From positions 1 to 64,000 of the forward strand of contig JAFGBU010000022.1 in NCBI GenBank assembly GCA_016932995.1: a stretch of 64,000 nucleotides of DNA, given 5' to 3'. Position numbers and translations under genes: made by a program. The DNA is from Desulfovibrionaceae bacterium (lineage in GTDB: Bacteria > Desulfobacterota > Desulfovibrionia > Desulfovibrionales > Desulfovibrionaceae). Positions 45,625-54,407 of the stretch are shown one piece after another. The notes under the pieces were generated by a model, which saw nothing but the letters and a program-made list of their open reading frames with translations, had not been told where the DNA came from and searched no databases. Numbering within the stretch: the first letter of the stretch is position 1; every line of letters starts with the position of its first letter.

Positions 45625-46677
45625 TCAGGAAAACTGTTCCAGAAAACGGACGTCGTTCTCGAAGAACATGCGCAGGTCGCCGATCCCGTACTTGAGCATG
45701 GCCACCCGCTCCACGCCCAGGCCGAAGGCGAACCCGGCGTACTTCTCCGGGTCGTAGCCCACGGCCCTGAACACGTTGGGGTCGATCATGCCGCAGCCCA
45801 GGACCTCCACCCAGCCGGTGCCCTTGCACACCCGGCAGGTCTCGCCCCCGGACGCGCCCCGGCCGCCGCACATGACGCAGGAGATGTCCACCTCGGCGCT
45901 GGGCTCGGTGAACGGGAAGAAGCTCTGCCTGAAGCGGACCTCGGTGTCCGGGCCGAAGAGCTGGCGCACGAACGCGGTCAGGGTGCCGCGCAGATCGGCC
46001 ATGCTCGAATGGCTGTCCACCAGAAAGCCCTCTATCTGGTGGAACATGGGCGTGTGGGTCAGATCCGAGTCCCGGCGGTAGACCTTGCCCGGGGCGATGG
46101 CCGCCAGGGGCGGGGTGCGCTCCTTCATGGTCCTGATCTGGAGCGGCGAGGTGTGGGTCCGAAGGACCACGGCCTCGGACACGTACAGGGTGTCCTGCAT
46201 GTCCCTGGCCGGGTGCTCGGGCGGCATGTTCAGGGCCTCGAAGTTGTACCAGTCGCTCTCCACCTCGGGCCCGGACACGACCTCGAAGCCCAGGCCGATG
46301 AACACGTCGCAGATCTCGTCGATGACCAGGGTCACCGGGTGCAGGGAGCCCGCGGGCGGCCGCCGGCCGGGCAGGGTCGGGTCGAACGCGGCCAGGCGCT
46401 CGCTGTCCCCGGCCCTTTCCAGGTCCTGTTGCCGGGCCTCGATCAGGGCGCCGAGTGCGGCCTTGACCTGGTTGGCCGTCTGCCCGGCCCGGGGCCGGTC
46501 GGCCGGGTCAAGGCCGGGCAATTCGGCCATGAGCCCGGCCAGCCTGCCCTTGCGGCCCAGAAACTCGACCCGGAGATCCTCCAGGTCGCGCAATGAACAA
46601 GCCTGACCTTTTCGTGCCTCGCACTCCCGGGTCAGGCTCTCAAGTCCCTCGATGAAGGACTTAATGTCTGTTCCCAC
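45625..46677 (-). CDS. pheS: Phenylalanyl-tRNA synthetase alpha subunit
   Basis: The 350-residue catalytic subunit has an N-terminal coiled coil ([20 protein letters not shown]), motif 2 [10 protein letters not shown] and the class II motif 3 segment [20 protein letters not shown], the Gly-rich ATP site. [16 protein letters not shown] and [13 protein letters not shown] are further family blocks. The start is GTG at 46677, one base after the rplT stop, so it is probably coupled to rplT. Confidence 0.97.
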   Translation of the reverse strand: MGTDIKSFIEGLESLTRECEARKGQACSLRDLEDLRVEFLGRKGRLAGLMAELPGLDPADRPRAGQTANQVKAALGALIEARQQDLERAGDSERLAAFDPTLPGRRPPAGSLHPVTLVIDEICDVFIGLGFEVVSGPEVESDWYNFEALNMPPEHPARDMQDTLYVSEAVVLRTHTSPLQIRTMKERTPPLAAIAPGKVYRRDSDLTHTPMFHQIEGFLVDSHSSMADLRGTLTAFVRQLFGPDTEVRFRQSFFPFTEPSAEVDISCVMCGGRGASGGETCRVCKGTGWVEVLGCGMIDPNVFRAVGYDPEKYAGFAFGLGVERVAMLKYGIGDLRMFFENDVRFLEQFS

Positions 46678-46678
46678 T

Positions 46679-47032
46679 TCAGCTTACCTTGGCTTTGGCC
46701 GCCTCGGCGATTCTGGCGAAGACCTCCTTGTCGCGCACCGCCAGGTCCGCGAGGACCTTGCGGTTGAGGCCTATTCCGGCCCTGCTCAGGCCGTTGATGA
46801 ACCGGCTGTAGGACAGGCCGTTTTCGCGGGCCGCGGCGTTGACGCGCACGATCCACAGCTTGCGGAACTCGCGCTTGCGCTGCTTGCGGTCGCGGTAGGC
46901 GAAGCACAGGGCCTTTTCCACGCGCTCGCGCGCGGTGCGGTAAAGCCTGCTGCCCGCCCCGCGGTAGCCCTTGGCCAGCTTGAGATATTTCTTGTGCCGC
47001 CGCCTGGCGACGACTCCCCTCTTGACTCTCAT
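46679..47032 (-). CDS. rplT: 50S ribosomal protein L20
   Basis: The 117-residue basic protein has the L20 opening [20 protein letters not shown] and [40 protein letters not shown]. It binds 23S rRNA early in 50S assembly and in many bacteria represses its own operon. It lies 90 bases after rpmI and directly before pheS. Confidence 0.98.
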   Translation of the reverse strand: MRVKRGVVARRRHKKYLKLAKGYRGAGSRLYRTARERVEKALCFAYRDRKQRKREFRKLWIVRVNAAARENGLSYSRFINGLSRAGIGLNRKVLADLAVRDKEVFARIAEAAKAKVS

Positions 47033-47122
47033 TTCAGGTCCTCCAATCTCTTCTTACCCCCCAACGGGCCGTGCCCTTGGCGGGGTGGATTTTTCCTCTG
47101 CCCGACGCCGTGCCCCCAGGCG

Positions 47123-47320
47123 CTAGACATAGGGCAGCAGACGCTTGACCGCCCCGACGTTGGCCGAGTCCACCAGGCAGGGCTGGCCGAGCCTGCGCTT
47201 GCGCTTGGCGTTCTTCTTGGTCAGGATGTGGCGCAGATTCTTCCTGCGCCGCCTGAACGCGCCGCCGCCGGTCCTGGCGAACCGCTTGGCCGCGCTCCTG
47301 TTGGTCTTCATCTTGGGCAT
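47123..47320 (-). CDS. rpmI: 50S ribosomal protein L35
   Basis: The 65-residue basic protein is MPKMKTNRSAAKRFARTGGG followed by RRRKNLRHILTKKNAKRKRR, the standard L35 sequence. GGAGGATCG directly upstream fixes the ATG at 47320. It stands between infC and rplT as in most bacteria. Confidence 0.98.
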   Translation of the reverse strand: MPKMKTNRSAAKRFARTGGGAFRRRRKNLRHILTKKNAKRKRRLGQPCLVDSANVGAVKRLLPYV

Positions 47321-47368
47321 TCGATCCTCCTGAACTCCCCCGGCCGGGCCGATTTGGCCCAAGCCGTG

Positions 47369-47920
47369 CTATTTCTTCACCGGGGCAAGCATGATGTTCA
47401 TGGTCCTGCCCTCGGAGATGGGTTCCTGAATCTTCTTGGCCATGTCCTCGGTGTCGGCCACCACCCTGTCGAGCACCGTCAGGCCGCGGTCCTTGTGGAC
47501 TATCTCCCGACCGCGGAAAAAAATCGTCACCTTGCAGCGATCGCCGTTGGCCAGGAAGCGCCGGATATGCTTGAGCTTGGTCTGGTAGTCGTGGTCGTCG
47601 GTCTTGGGCCGGAACTTGACCTCCTTGACCTGGATCACGGTCTGCTTCTTCTTGGCTTCCTGCTGCCTCTTCTGCTGCTGGTACTTGAACTTGCCGTAGT
47701 CCATCACCCTGCACACCGGGGGGTCGGCGTTCGGGGCGACCTCCACCAGGTCCAAACCCTTTCCCAGGGCCAGGCTGATGGCCTCGACAGTGTCCATTAC
47801 GCCCAGTTGCTGACCATCGTCGTCAACCACCAGGACTTGAGGGATGCGTATCCTATCGTTGATGCGGACCCCGTCATCCCTCTGCAAAACCCGACGGTTA
47901 CCGCGTCGTGGAAAAGCTAT
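47369..47920 (-). CDS. infC: Translation initiation factor IF-3, probable AUA start
   Basis: IF-3 keeps ribosomal subunits apart and checks the start codon. Conserved parts are [40 protein letters not shown] and [19 protein letters not shown]-type C-domain sequence. The best start is ATA at 47920, eight bases after GGAGG (183 residues); an in-frame GTG at 47950 has no good ribosome site. A rare start in infC is known from E. coli (AUU) and lets IF-3 repress itself. The gene overlaps the end of thrS by 23 bases. Confidence 0.93.
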   Translation of the reverse strand: MAFPRRGNRRVLQRDDGVRINDRIRIPQVLVVDDDGQQLGVMDTVEAISLALGKGLDLVEVAPNADPPVCRVMDYGKFKYQQQKRQQEAKKKQTVIQVKEVKFRPKTDDHDYQTKLKHIRRFLANGDRCKVTIFFRGREIVHKDRGLTVLDRVVADTEDMAKKIQEPISEGRTMNIMLAPVKK

Positions 47921-49841
47921 AGCCCGTTCCTCCGCGTTTGAATGGTTCACCGGCCGCGGCCAGTATCAGGTCCGCGGCGGCCTCAAGGCCCGTGAGCCCC
48001 GGATCCTCGCCGTCGCGGGCGCGGATGTTGACCGCCCCGGCCTCGACTTCCCTGTCGCCGACAATCAGCATGTAGGGAATCTTCTCCAGCTGGGCCTCCC
48101 GGACCTTGTAGCCCAGCTTCTCGTTGCGCGTGTCCGCCTCGGCGCGAATGCCCTTTTCCCGCAGAAAAAGCAACACCTTTTCCGCGAAATCGTTCTGGGC
48201 GTCGGTGACCGTGAGCACCCGGGCCTGGGTCGGCGCGAGCCAGACCGGAAAGGCCCCGGCGAAGTGTTCGATCAGGACGCCCATGAACCGCTCGATCGAG
48301 CCGAGGACGACCCTGTGAAGCATTACCGGCCGGCGCCTCCCGCCATCCTCGCCGACATATACCAAGTCAAAGCGCTCTGGCAAGGTAAAATCACATTGGA
48401 TCGTGGCGCACTGCCAGCGCCTGTCCAGGGCGTCCTTGATCACGATGTCGATCTTGGGCCCGTAGAACGCGCCGTCGCCCTGGTTCACCCCAAAGCCCAG
48501 GCCCATGGAGTCCAGGGCCTTCATCAGCGCGGCCGTGGCCCGCTCCCAGTCCTGGTCCGAGCCGATGGACTTCTCCGGCCGGGTGCTGATCTCGGCCTCG
48601 AACTCGAAGCCGAAGATGTCCATGACGTCGCGCACGAAGTTGACCACCCCGATGATCTCGTCCTGGAGCTGGTCCGGCCGGCAGATGATGTGGGCGTCGT
48701 CCTGGGTGAACGAGCGCACCCTGAGCAGGCCGTGCAGGACCCCGGACTTCTCGTGCCGGTGCACCACGCCCAGCTCGAAGAAGCGCAGCGGCAGGTCGCG
48801 GTAGCTGCGGATGCGCGTCTTGTATATGAGCATGTGGGCCAGGCAGTTCATGGGCTTGATCCCGTAGGCCTGGCCGTCCACCTCGGTGAAGTACATGTTC
48901 TCGCGGTAGTTGTCGTAGTGGCCGGAGCGCTCCCAGAGGTCGCGCCTGAGGATCAACGGGCCCTGCACGAACTGGTAGCCGCGCCGCAGGTGCTCCTTGC
49001 GCTCGAAGTCCTCGATGATCGCCCGGATCAGCGCGCCCTTGGGGTGCCAGAAGACCAGGCCCCCGCCGGCCTCCTCGTGGAAGCTGAACAGGTCGAGCTG
49101 GGAGCCGAGCTTGCGGTGGTCCCTCTTCCTGGCCTCCTCCAGGCGGCGCAGGTACCGGTCCTGGTCCTTGGCCGAGGCCCAGGCCGTGCCGTAGATGCGC
49201 TGGAGCTGCCTGTTGCGCTCGTCGCCCCGCCAGTAGGCCCCGGCCACGGACAGCAGCTTGAAGGCCTTGATCAGGCCGGTGCGCGGCAGGTGCGGCCCGC
49301 GGCAGAGGTCCGAGAACTCCCCGTGGGTGTAGACCGAGACCCGGTCCTGGCCCAGGTCGTCGATGAGCTCGACCTTGTAGTTCTCGCCCTGGTCCTTGAA
49401 GAACCTGCGGGCCTCGGCGCTGGACATCTCTTGCCTTGAAAAGGCCTTGTCCGCGCCGATGCTCTTGTGCATCTCGGCCTCTATGGCCGCCAGGTCCTCG
49501 GGGGTGAAGGGCCGCTCGAAGTCGAAATCGTAGTAGAACCCGTTCTCGATGGACGGGCCGATGGCCACCTGGGCCCCGGGAAAGAGCTTCTTGACCGCCT
49601 CGGCCATGACGTGGGCCGCGCTGTGGCGGATGGTCGAAAGGCCCTCGGGCGAGTCCGCGAACACCGGCTCGAGCTCGGCGCAGTCCGCGGGCAGGGGCGC
49701 GCCCAGGTCCAGGAGCGCGCCGCCGCAGCGGCAGAGCGCCGCGTTCTTGAACTGCTTCTTGGACAGCGCCCGTTCAAGGGCCTGGCCGCACGAAGCGTCC
49801 TGATCCACCTGCACCTGTTGTCCGGCCACCATAACCTGCAC
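47898..49841 (-). CDS. thrS: Threonyl-tRNA synthetase
   Basis: The 647-residue synthetase charges tRNA-Thr. It contains the TGS domain, the editing domain with [16 protein letters not shown] (metal-binding HxxxH), class II motif 1, motif 2 [19 protein letters not shown], motif 3 [20 protein letters not shown], the zinc Cys in KPMNCLAH, and the C-terminal anticodon domain. The GTG at 49841 is preferred because GGGAG has correct spacing to it; a GTG two codons earlier is too close. It is the first gene of the translation cluster. Confidence 0.97.
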   Translation of the reverse strand: MQVMVAGQQVQVDQDASCGQALERALSKKQFKNAALCRCGGALLDLGAPLPADCAELEPVFADSPEGLSTIRHSAAHVMAEAVKKLFPGAQVAIGPSIENGFYYDFDFERPFTPEDLAAIEAEMHKSIGADKAFSRQEMSSAEARRFFKDQGENYKVELIDDLGQDRVSVYTHGEFSDLCRGPHLPRTGLIKAFKLLSVAGAYWRGDERNRQLQRIYGTAWASAKDQDRYLRRLEEARKRDHRKLGSQLDLFSFHEEAGGGLVFWHPKGALIRAIIEDFERKEHLRRGYQFVQGPLILRRDLWERSGHYDNYRENMYFTEVDGQAYGIKPMNCLAHMLIYKTRIRSYRDLPLRFFELGVVHRHEKSGVLHGLLRVRSFTQDDAHIICRPDQLQDEIIGVVNFVRDVMDIFGFEFEAEISTRPEKSIGSDQDWERATAALMKALDSMGLGFGVNQGDGAFYGPKIDIVIKDALDRRWQCATIQCDFTLPERFDLVYVGEDGGRRRPVMLHRVVLGSIERFMGVLIEHFAGAFPVWLAPTQARVLTVTDAQNDFAEKVLLFLREKGIRAEADTRNEKLGYKVREAQLEKIPYMLIVGDREVEAGAVNIRARDGEDPGLTGLEAAADLILAAAGEPFKRGGTGYSFSTTR

Positions 49842-49894
49842 GGCCACGTCTCCCGGGCTCGACCCGGAACCGGCCGCCGAGGCCGTCCGGGATC

Positions 49895-49925
49895 GAGAAA
49901 TGAAAGGGAGGCCGGGGCCTCCCTT
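49895..49925 (-). terminator. Rho-independent terminator between tRNA-Val and thrS
   Basis: A perfect 9-base stem (49905-49913 with 49916-49924) is followed on the minus strand by TTTCATTTCTC. It lies 14 bases after the tRNA-Val CCA end and 54 bases before thrS. It ends the tRNA transcript and could attenuate read-through into thrS. Confidence 0.8.
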
Positions 49926-49938
49926 CCGCGTTCGAATA

Positions 49939-50013
49939 TGGTAGGCGCGAGGAGATTTGAACTCCTGACCCCTTGCGCGTCAAGCAAGTGCTCTCCCCCT
50001 GAGCTACGCGCCT
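49939..50013 (-). tRNA. tRNA-Val (anticodon GAC)
   Basis: A 75-base cloverleaf has acceptor strands AGGCGCG/CGCGCCT, D-arm GCTCAGGGGGAGAGC, anticodon arm CTTGC-TTGACGC-GCAAG with anticodon GAC, T-arm CAGGAGTTCAAATCTCCT, discriminator A and encoded CCA. Confidence 0.96.
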
Positions 50014-50030
50014 CCCGACCTTAACAGAAT

Positions 50031-50166
50031 GTTGAAAAAGTCCGTCCTGCACTTTTTCAACTCGATTCGGCGAAACCGCGGTTTCGCCGAATCTCCGCAA
50101 TCATTGGCTTCCAATGATTCCGGGCGCGCCGTCCCGGCGCGCGGAGGTTGTTGATAAACAACCTCC
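50031..50166. repeat. Array of five adjacent perfect hairpins
   Basis: Five inverted repeats follow each other almost without gaps: 50031-50041/50051-50061 (11 bp), 50064-50093 (30-base perfect palindrome), 50099-50107/50111-50119 (9 bp), 50124-50130/50136-50142 (7 bp) and 50143-50152/50157-50166 (10 bp, GATA loop). All arms are perfect complements, but the five differ in sequence. The array fills the gap between tRNA-Val and the HEAT-like gene, both on the minus strand. No coding sequence or U-tract terminator explains it. Confidence 0.85.
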
Positions 50167-50204
50167 TAAGGGGAAGGTCTATGTATATGCCGCCCAAGAC
50201 GTTG

Positions 50205-50942
50205 TCAAGCGCGCCGGCCATGGTCCGCCGAGGCCTCGGACGCGATCGCCTCCCTTATGATCGAGGCCGCCTCAAGGGCCAGGCCGCCCACGGTGGCCGA
50301 CTCCAGGACGTTGTCCCGGAACAGGGTCAGTCCGGCCGTATCCTCGGCCAGGGCCGTGAGCCCGGCCAGGGCCTCGGGCGCGGCCAAAAGGCCCAGGGCC
50401 CAGGCCGCCAGCCCCCGGTTGGCGGGATCGGACTCGGCCAGCCCGAAATCCATGAGCGGCCTTGCCGCCGGCCGGGCCAGCCCGGGCCAGGCCTGGGCCA
50501 GGCGGCCGACGCCCCAATAGGCCCCGCGCCTGAGCTGGTCGTGGTCCAGATAGTTGCCGTCGCGGCCCTTGGCGGCGTCGATGTAGGAGATCAGTATCGA
50601 GTGGTACTCCCGGGCCAGGCCCTGGTGCGCGGCCATGGCCGAGGCCATGGACTCGGGCACGCCCCAGCCGAGGTTCCCGGACTCCTCGTTCATGTGCCAC
50701 ATGAAGTTGCGCATCAAGACCCGGGCCTGCTCCATGGACCCCTCGGCCAGGCGCCGGGCCGTGGGCCCGAACGCGGCCGCGGCCCGCCAGCGGATGTCCT
50801 CGTCCGGATCCAGAAGCAGGGAGAAGAGCGGGCCGGTCAGCTGGTTCGGGGGCCAGTGTTCGAGCTCGGCCAGGCGCTGCGGCCACTCGGCCGCGGCCAG
50901 GACCTCCCGGACCTTGGACTTCAACTCCCGGAAACGGGGCAT
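50205..50942 (-). CDS. HEAT-repeat-like protein, 245 aa
   Basis: The 245-residue soluble helical protein has HEAT/PBS-lyase-like repeats: SLLLDPDEDIRWRAAAAFGP, and later DPANRGLAAWALGLLAAPEA. A conserved central stretch, MRNFMWHMNEESGNLGWGVP, carries aromatic and acidic residues typical of a specific family, but I cannot name its function. It is the last gene of the leftward operon that starts with the ferredoxin, and its transcript would run into the hairpin array. GGGGGAG precedes the ATG. Confidence 0.82.
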   Translation of the reverse strand: MPRFRELKSKVREVLAAAEWPQRLAELEHWPPNQLTGPLFSLLLDPDEDIRWRAAAAFGPTARRLAEGSMEQARVLMRNFMWHMNEESGNLGWGVPESMASAMAAHQGLAREYHSILISYIDAAKGRDGNYLDHDQLRRGAYWGVGRLAQAWPGLARPAARPLMDFGLAESDPANRGLAAWALGLLAAPEALAGLTALAEDTAGLTLFRDNVLESATVGGLALEAASIIREAIASEASADHGRRA

Positions 50943-50976
50943 GCCGACTCCCCCGGCCAGGCGGCCGAAAGGATTT

Positions 50977-51603
50977 CTAGAGGTTGTCCTCTAGCTCCTT
51001 GACAACGGCCTCCGGGACCTCGTAGCCGCTCTCCCGGGCCTTTTGCACGCATTCCCCGGCCGAGGCGAAATCGCCCCGCTCCAGGTGGCACAGGGCCAGG
51101 TTGTTCCAGGCCGGGCCGAACCTGGGCTGTATCTTGAGGCACTTCTCCAGGGTCTCCACGGCCAGGTCCAGCTCGCCCTGGTTGAAATAGGCGCTGCCCA
51201 GGGTGGCCAGGGCCTGGACGAAGTTCGGATCGTACTTGACCGCCTTCTTGAGCGACTTGACGGCCTGCTCCACCTCGCCCTTCTGGAGCTGGACGAATCC
51301 GATGTTGCCCCAGGGCACGGCGAAAAAGGGCCTCTGCTGCGAGGCCAAGAGGTTGTAGTTCAGGCAGCCGTCGAGATCGCCCCGGTGCATGGCTATGCCG
51401 CCGAGCTGGACATAGGCCTCGGACATCTTGGGAGAGCAGTCCACGGCCTCCAGGAGCTCCCTTTCCGCGGCCATGAAGTCGCGCTTGGACAGATAGGCCA
51501 CGCCCAGGTTGTAGTGGGTGTTGCCGCAACCCGGATTCTGGGCCGACTTGGCCTTGAGGTCCGCGATGTAGTCCTCGATGTCCTCGAACTTGCGCTCCGC
51601 CAT
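50977..51603 (-). CDS. TPR-repeat protein, 208 aa
   Basis: The protein is built of five to six tetratricopeptide repeats (TPRs), for example THYNLGVAYLSKRDFMAAER, VPWGNIGFVQLQKGEVEQAV and ATLGSAYFNQGELDLAVETL. It is soluble, with no signal peptide. It lies between the HEAT-like gene and the 115-residue gene in the ferredoxin operon and probably acts as a scaffold for partners encoded there. It is a different protein from the TPR protein at 33732-34295. Confidence 0.9.
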   Translation of the reverse strand: MAERKFEDIEDYIADLKAKSAQNPGCGNTHYNLGVAYLSKRDFMAAERELLEAVDCSPKMSEAYVQLGGIAMHRGDLDGCLNYNLLASQQRPFFAVPWGNIGFVQLQKGEVEQAVKSLKKAVKYDPNFVQALATLGSAYFNQGELDLAVETLEKCLKIQPRFGPAWNNLALCHLERGDFASAGECVQKARESGYEVPEAVVKELEDNL

Positions 51604-51618
51604 GTCTTGTCCTCGCGT

Positions 51619-51966
51619 TTACAATTTCTTGCCGCTCTTTTCCAGAAGCCTGCCGTACCACTGGCAGAACTCGAACACCGGCCTGACCTTCTCCTTGTTG
51701 CCGACCAGAAGCAGGCAGAACTCGGACACGGCCTGCTGGTAGTTCGGATCGGGCTTGCCGCCCCTGTCCTGCATGAACAGCGAGGTCAGCTGCCGGGAGG
51801 TGTGTCCCGTGGCCTCGGTGCGTATGTCTATGGGGTCGTTGGGCAGCTGGAACGGGTCCCAGTTCTGGTAGCCGATCCTGTCCACGAAGCGCCGCCGCCT
51901 GGGCGACAGCTTCTCGTACATGAGCCTCTTCAGCTCCTCGATTTTCTCGGGCGTGGGTTGCGCCAT
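51619..51966 (-). CDS. Conserved-looking hypothetical protein, 115 aa
   Basis: I do not recognise a named family. The protein is a small helical, basic one (KIEELKRLMYEKLSPRRRRF, PVFEFCQWYGRLLEKSGKKL) with one central stretch, NWDPFQLPNDPIDIRTEATG. There is no signal peptide or membrane segment. It starts three bases after the YkgJ-like stop and precedes the TPR gene by 15 bases, so it belongs to the same transcript. Confidence 0.8.
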   Translation of the reverse strand: MAQPTPEKIEELKRLMYEKLSPRRRRFVDRIGYQNWDPFQLPNDPIDIRTEATGHTSRQLTSLFMQDRGGKPDPNYQQAVSEFCLLLVGNKEKVRPVFEFCQWYGRLLEKSGKKL

Positions 51967-51969
51967 GGG

Positions 51970-52746
51970 CTATCCCCGGCCGCCGCCTTGGTCTTCGCCG
52001 CCCCCGGCCTTGCCGATGGTCACCGAGAACGACTGGCAGGAGGCGCATGCCGAGTCGTCCTGGTCGCAGGACCCGCACTCCGGGGCCGTGCCCCGCTCCT
52101 GAATGATCCCCAGGTAGTCGTCGTCGAACTCGGTCATCAGGGCCATGGACGGGGGCATGAATATCTCGCCCATCTTCTTGTGCTTGGTGTTCAGGCCGGC
52201 CACCAGCTCCCGGCTCAGGGCCAGCAGGCGGTCCTGGATCTTGTCCAGATGCACCGTGGGATACGGCCTGCCCGGCGTAAACCCGGACTTGGCGCAGGTG
52301 TGGGCCCGGCCGCCGAAGGCCGTGGGCACGCCGTAGAGCCGGCAGGTGATGGGCCTGTGCTCGTAGAGGTCGCAGAGCTCGGAGTCGTTCAAGAGCGGGC
52401 AGCGCAGCCTTTCCCGGGCCGCCGTCTTGAGGATTTCCTCGGTGGACCGGCCCTGCTCGCTGGCCTTGTACAGGGAGCGCTTGAACTTGTAAACCCTGCG
52501 GTCGGCCTCGTCGGCCCGCTCCAGGATTGTGCTCCGGGCCAGGCCCTCGAAGGCCTGGTTGAAGCGCCGGTTGAGGTACAGGGCCTCGATCAGGGTCAGG
52601 TCGAACAGGGCGTAGCAGCAGTCGCAGCAGCCCTTGTCGCAGCGGACCAGGTCGCCCGTCCGGTCCCTTATGGTCCGGAACAGGGCGTCGGCCTCGGCGG
52701 CCAAGGCCTCGTACTTCTTAAAATAGGCGCTGAAATCCAAAGACAT
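51970..52746 (-). CDS. YkgJ-type cysteine-cluster protein
   Basis: The 258-residue protein has the YkgJ/CxxCxxCC metal-binding family pattern: CDKGCCDCCYALFDLTLIEA near residues 36-55, then RCPLLNDSELCDLYEHRPIT CR-type middle cysteines. An extra C-terminal cysteine group (CGSCDQDDSACASC) may bind a further metal or cluster. Family members are thought to bind zinc or iron, but the function is not known. It is second in the ferredoxin operon. Confidence 0.85.
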   Translation of the reverse strand: MSLDFSAYFKKYEALAAEADALFRTIRDRTGDLVRCDKGCCDCCYALFDLTLIEALYLNRRFNQAFEGLARSTILERADEADRRVYKFKRSLYKASEQGRSTEEILKTAARERLRCPLLNDSELCDLYEHRPITCRLYGVPTAFGGRAHTCAKSGFTPGRPYPTVHLDKIQDRLLALSRELVAGLNTKHKKMGEIFMPPSMALMTEFDDDYLGIIQERGTAPECGSCDQDDSACASCQSFSVTIGKAGGGEDQGGGRG

Positions 52747-52794
52747 GTCCTCTCCCTCAATCCGCCGCGGTCCAGCCCGGCGCGCGACCGCGGC

Positions 52795-52983
52795 CTACTC
52801 CTCCTCCACGGTGATCGCGTCCTGCTCGCAGACCTCCACGCAGGACTCGCAGCCGAGGCACTCCTCCATGTTCACGGGAACGGCCTTGCCGTTCTGAAGC
52901 TCGTAGACCTCGACCGGGCAGACGTCCACGCACTCTCCGTCGCCGACACACTTGTCCGTGTCGACGGTAATCTTGTAACCCAT
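52795..52983 (-). CDS. Seven-iron ferredoxin (3Fe-4S plus 4Fe-4S), ferredoxin III-like
   Basis: The 62-residue ferredoxin begins MGYKITVDTDKCVGDGECVD. The first cluster motif is C-x5-C-x3-CP with Asp where the second cysteine should be, while the second motif CLGCESCVEVCEQ is complete, so seven cysteines are present. This matches D. africanus ferredoxin III, whose Asp14 leaves a 3Fe-4S cluster that can take up a fourth metal. GGAGG precedes the ATG at 52983. It heads the leftward operon and is a soluble electron carrier. Confidence 0.93.
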   Translation of the reverse strand: MGYKITVDTDKCVGDGECVDVCPVEVYELQNGKAVPVNMEECLGCESCVEVCEQDAITVEEE

Positions 52984-53207
52984 GATTTCCTCCGGGAATA
53001 GATTTTTTGCGGCCAAAGGGCCGGCGCCGGGCAAGGAAAGCGAGGCCCAAGCGTAAGGCTTGCAGATATATCCCCGCCCCGGCCCTGTCAAGAAACCCCC
53101 GGCCGGGGCGGGGCTTTGGGCCGATGTCTTGAGCTTGCGGTCACGGTCGATTATCATTAATGAATTGGAATCAAGACTGCGGCCGGCAACGGCCGGGGAA
53201 CAGAAAG

Positions 53208-54407
53208 ATGTTCAACCGCGAGGAGCTCGAAAAATACGCCCGGACCCTCTGGTGGGGGCTGACCACGGCCAGGACCCGGGGCTTCTCCGAGGGCGACCTG
53301 GTGCTCATACGCTACGACCTGGACGCCCTGCCCCTGGCCGAGACGGTCTGGAGGATGCTCCTGGACAAGGGCCTGAACCTGGTCCAGCGCCTGAACTTGA
53401 CCAGCCCCATGGAGCTGGCCTTTTACTCCAAGTGCGGCCGCAAACAGCTCGAACACGTGCCCGCCGGTGAAAAGGAGCTCTTCGAGAACCTGAACGGCCT
53501 CATATCCCTGATCGCCCCGGCCTCGCTGACCCACCTCTCGGACGTGGACCCCAAGCGCATCGGGATCGCGGCCGTGGCCCGCAAGTTCCTGCGGGACATC
53601 ATGGAAAAACGCGAGCAGGCCGGGGTCTTCGGCTGGACCCTGTGCGCCTACCCCACCCCGGCCCTGGCCCAGGCCTCGGGCATGGGCCTCGATGAATACG
53701 CGGCCCAGATCAAGGCGGCCTGCTTCCTGGACCAGGACGACCCGCCGGCCACCTGGCGGGAGGTCTTTGACCAGGCCCGGGCGGTCAAGACCTGGCTGAA
53801 CTCCCTGGCCATCGACACCTTGCGCGTGGAGTCTAAGAGCACCGACCTCTGGGTCGCGCCCGGGGACATGCGCCGCTGGCTGGGGGTCTCGGGCCACAAC
53901 ATCCCGAGCTTCGAGATATTCCTGTCCCCGGACTGGAGGCGGACCAGGGGCGTGTACTTCGCGAACCAGCCCTCCTACCGCAGCGGCAACCTGGTCCGGG
54001 GCGTGCGCCTGGAGTTCAGGGAGGGCCGGGTCACGGAGGCCAGGGCCGAGCAGGGCCAGGAGTTCCTGAACAAGCAGATCAAGATGGACCCCGGCGCCTG
54101 CAGGCTGGGCGAGTTCTCGCTCACCGACCGCCGCTTCTCGCGCATAGACGCCTTCATGGCCAACACCCTGTTCGACGAGAACTTCGGCGGCCGGTTCGGC
54201 AACTGCCACGTGGCCTTGGGCGCGTCCTACCCGGACACCTATTCCGGGGACCAGGCCGAGATCACGGCCGAGAGGAAAAAGGAGCTCGGGTTCAACGACT
54301 CGGCCCTGCACTGGGACCTGGTGAACACCGAGCCCAAGGTGGTCACCGCCGCGCTCAAGGGCGGCGGCAGCCTGGTCATCTACAGGGACGGCGAGTTCCA
54401 GCACTGA
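53208..54407 (+). CDS. M29-family aminopeptidase
   Basis: The 399-residue metallo-aminopeptidase removes N-terminal residues from peptides. M29 features are RVESKSTDLWVAPGD in the middle, VYFANQPSYRSGNLVRGVRL before the metal site, LGEFSLTDRRFSRI (catalytic Glu region), and GNCHVALGASYPDTY with GFNDSALHWDLV carrying metal-ligand His and Asp. ATG 53208 is preferred; an ATG 16 codons earlier has no ribosome site and adds unconserved residues. Its end overlaps the convergent Fe-S gene by 28 bases. Confidence 0.9.
   Translation: MFNREELEKYARTLWWGLTTARTRGFSEGDLVLIRYDLDALPLAETVWRMLLDKGLNLVQRLNLTSPMELAFYSKCGRKQLEHVPAGEKELFENLNGLISLIAPASLTHLSDVDPKRIGIAAVARKFLRDIMEKREQAGVFGWTLCAYPTPALAQASGMGLDEYAAQIKAACFLDQDDPPATWREVFDQARAVKTWLNSLAIDTLRVESKSTDLWVAPGDMRRWLGVSGHNIPSFEIFLSPDWRRTRGVYFANQPSYRSGNLVRGVRLEFREGRVTEARAEQGQEFLNKQIKMDPGACRLGEFSLTDRRFSRIDAFMANTLFDENFGGRFGNCHVALGASYPDTYSGDQAEITAERKKELGFNDSALHWDLVNTEPKVVTAALKGGGSLVIYRDGEFQH

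Noticed and set aside
47033-47122. Possible L20 autoregulatory leader between rpmI and rplT
   Set aside because: The 90-base gap contains GC-rich complementary stretches, but I could not identify a pseudoknot or L20-binding mimic with confidence.
52765-52793. GC inverted repeat between ferredoxin and YkgJ-like genes as terminator
   Set aside because: No U-tract follows and the next ribosome site comes directly after it, so operon continuity is more likely.
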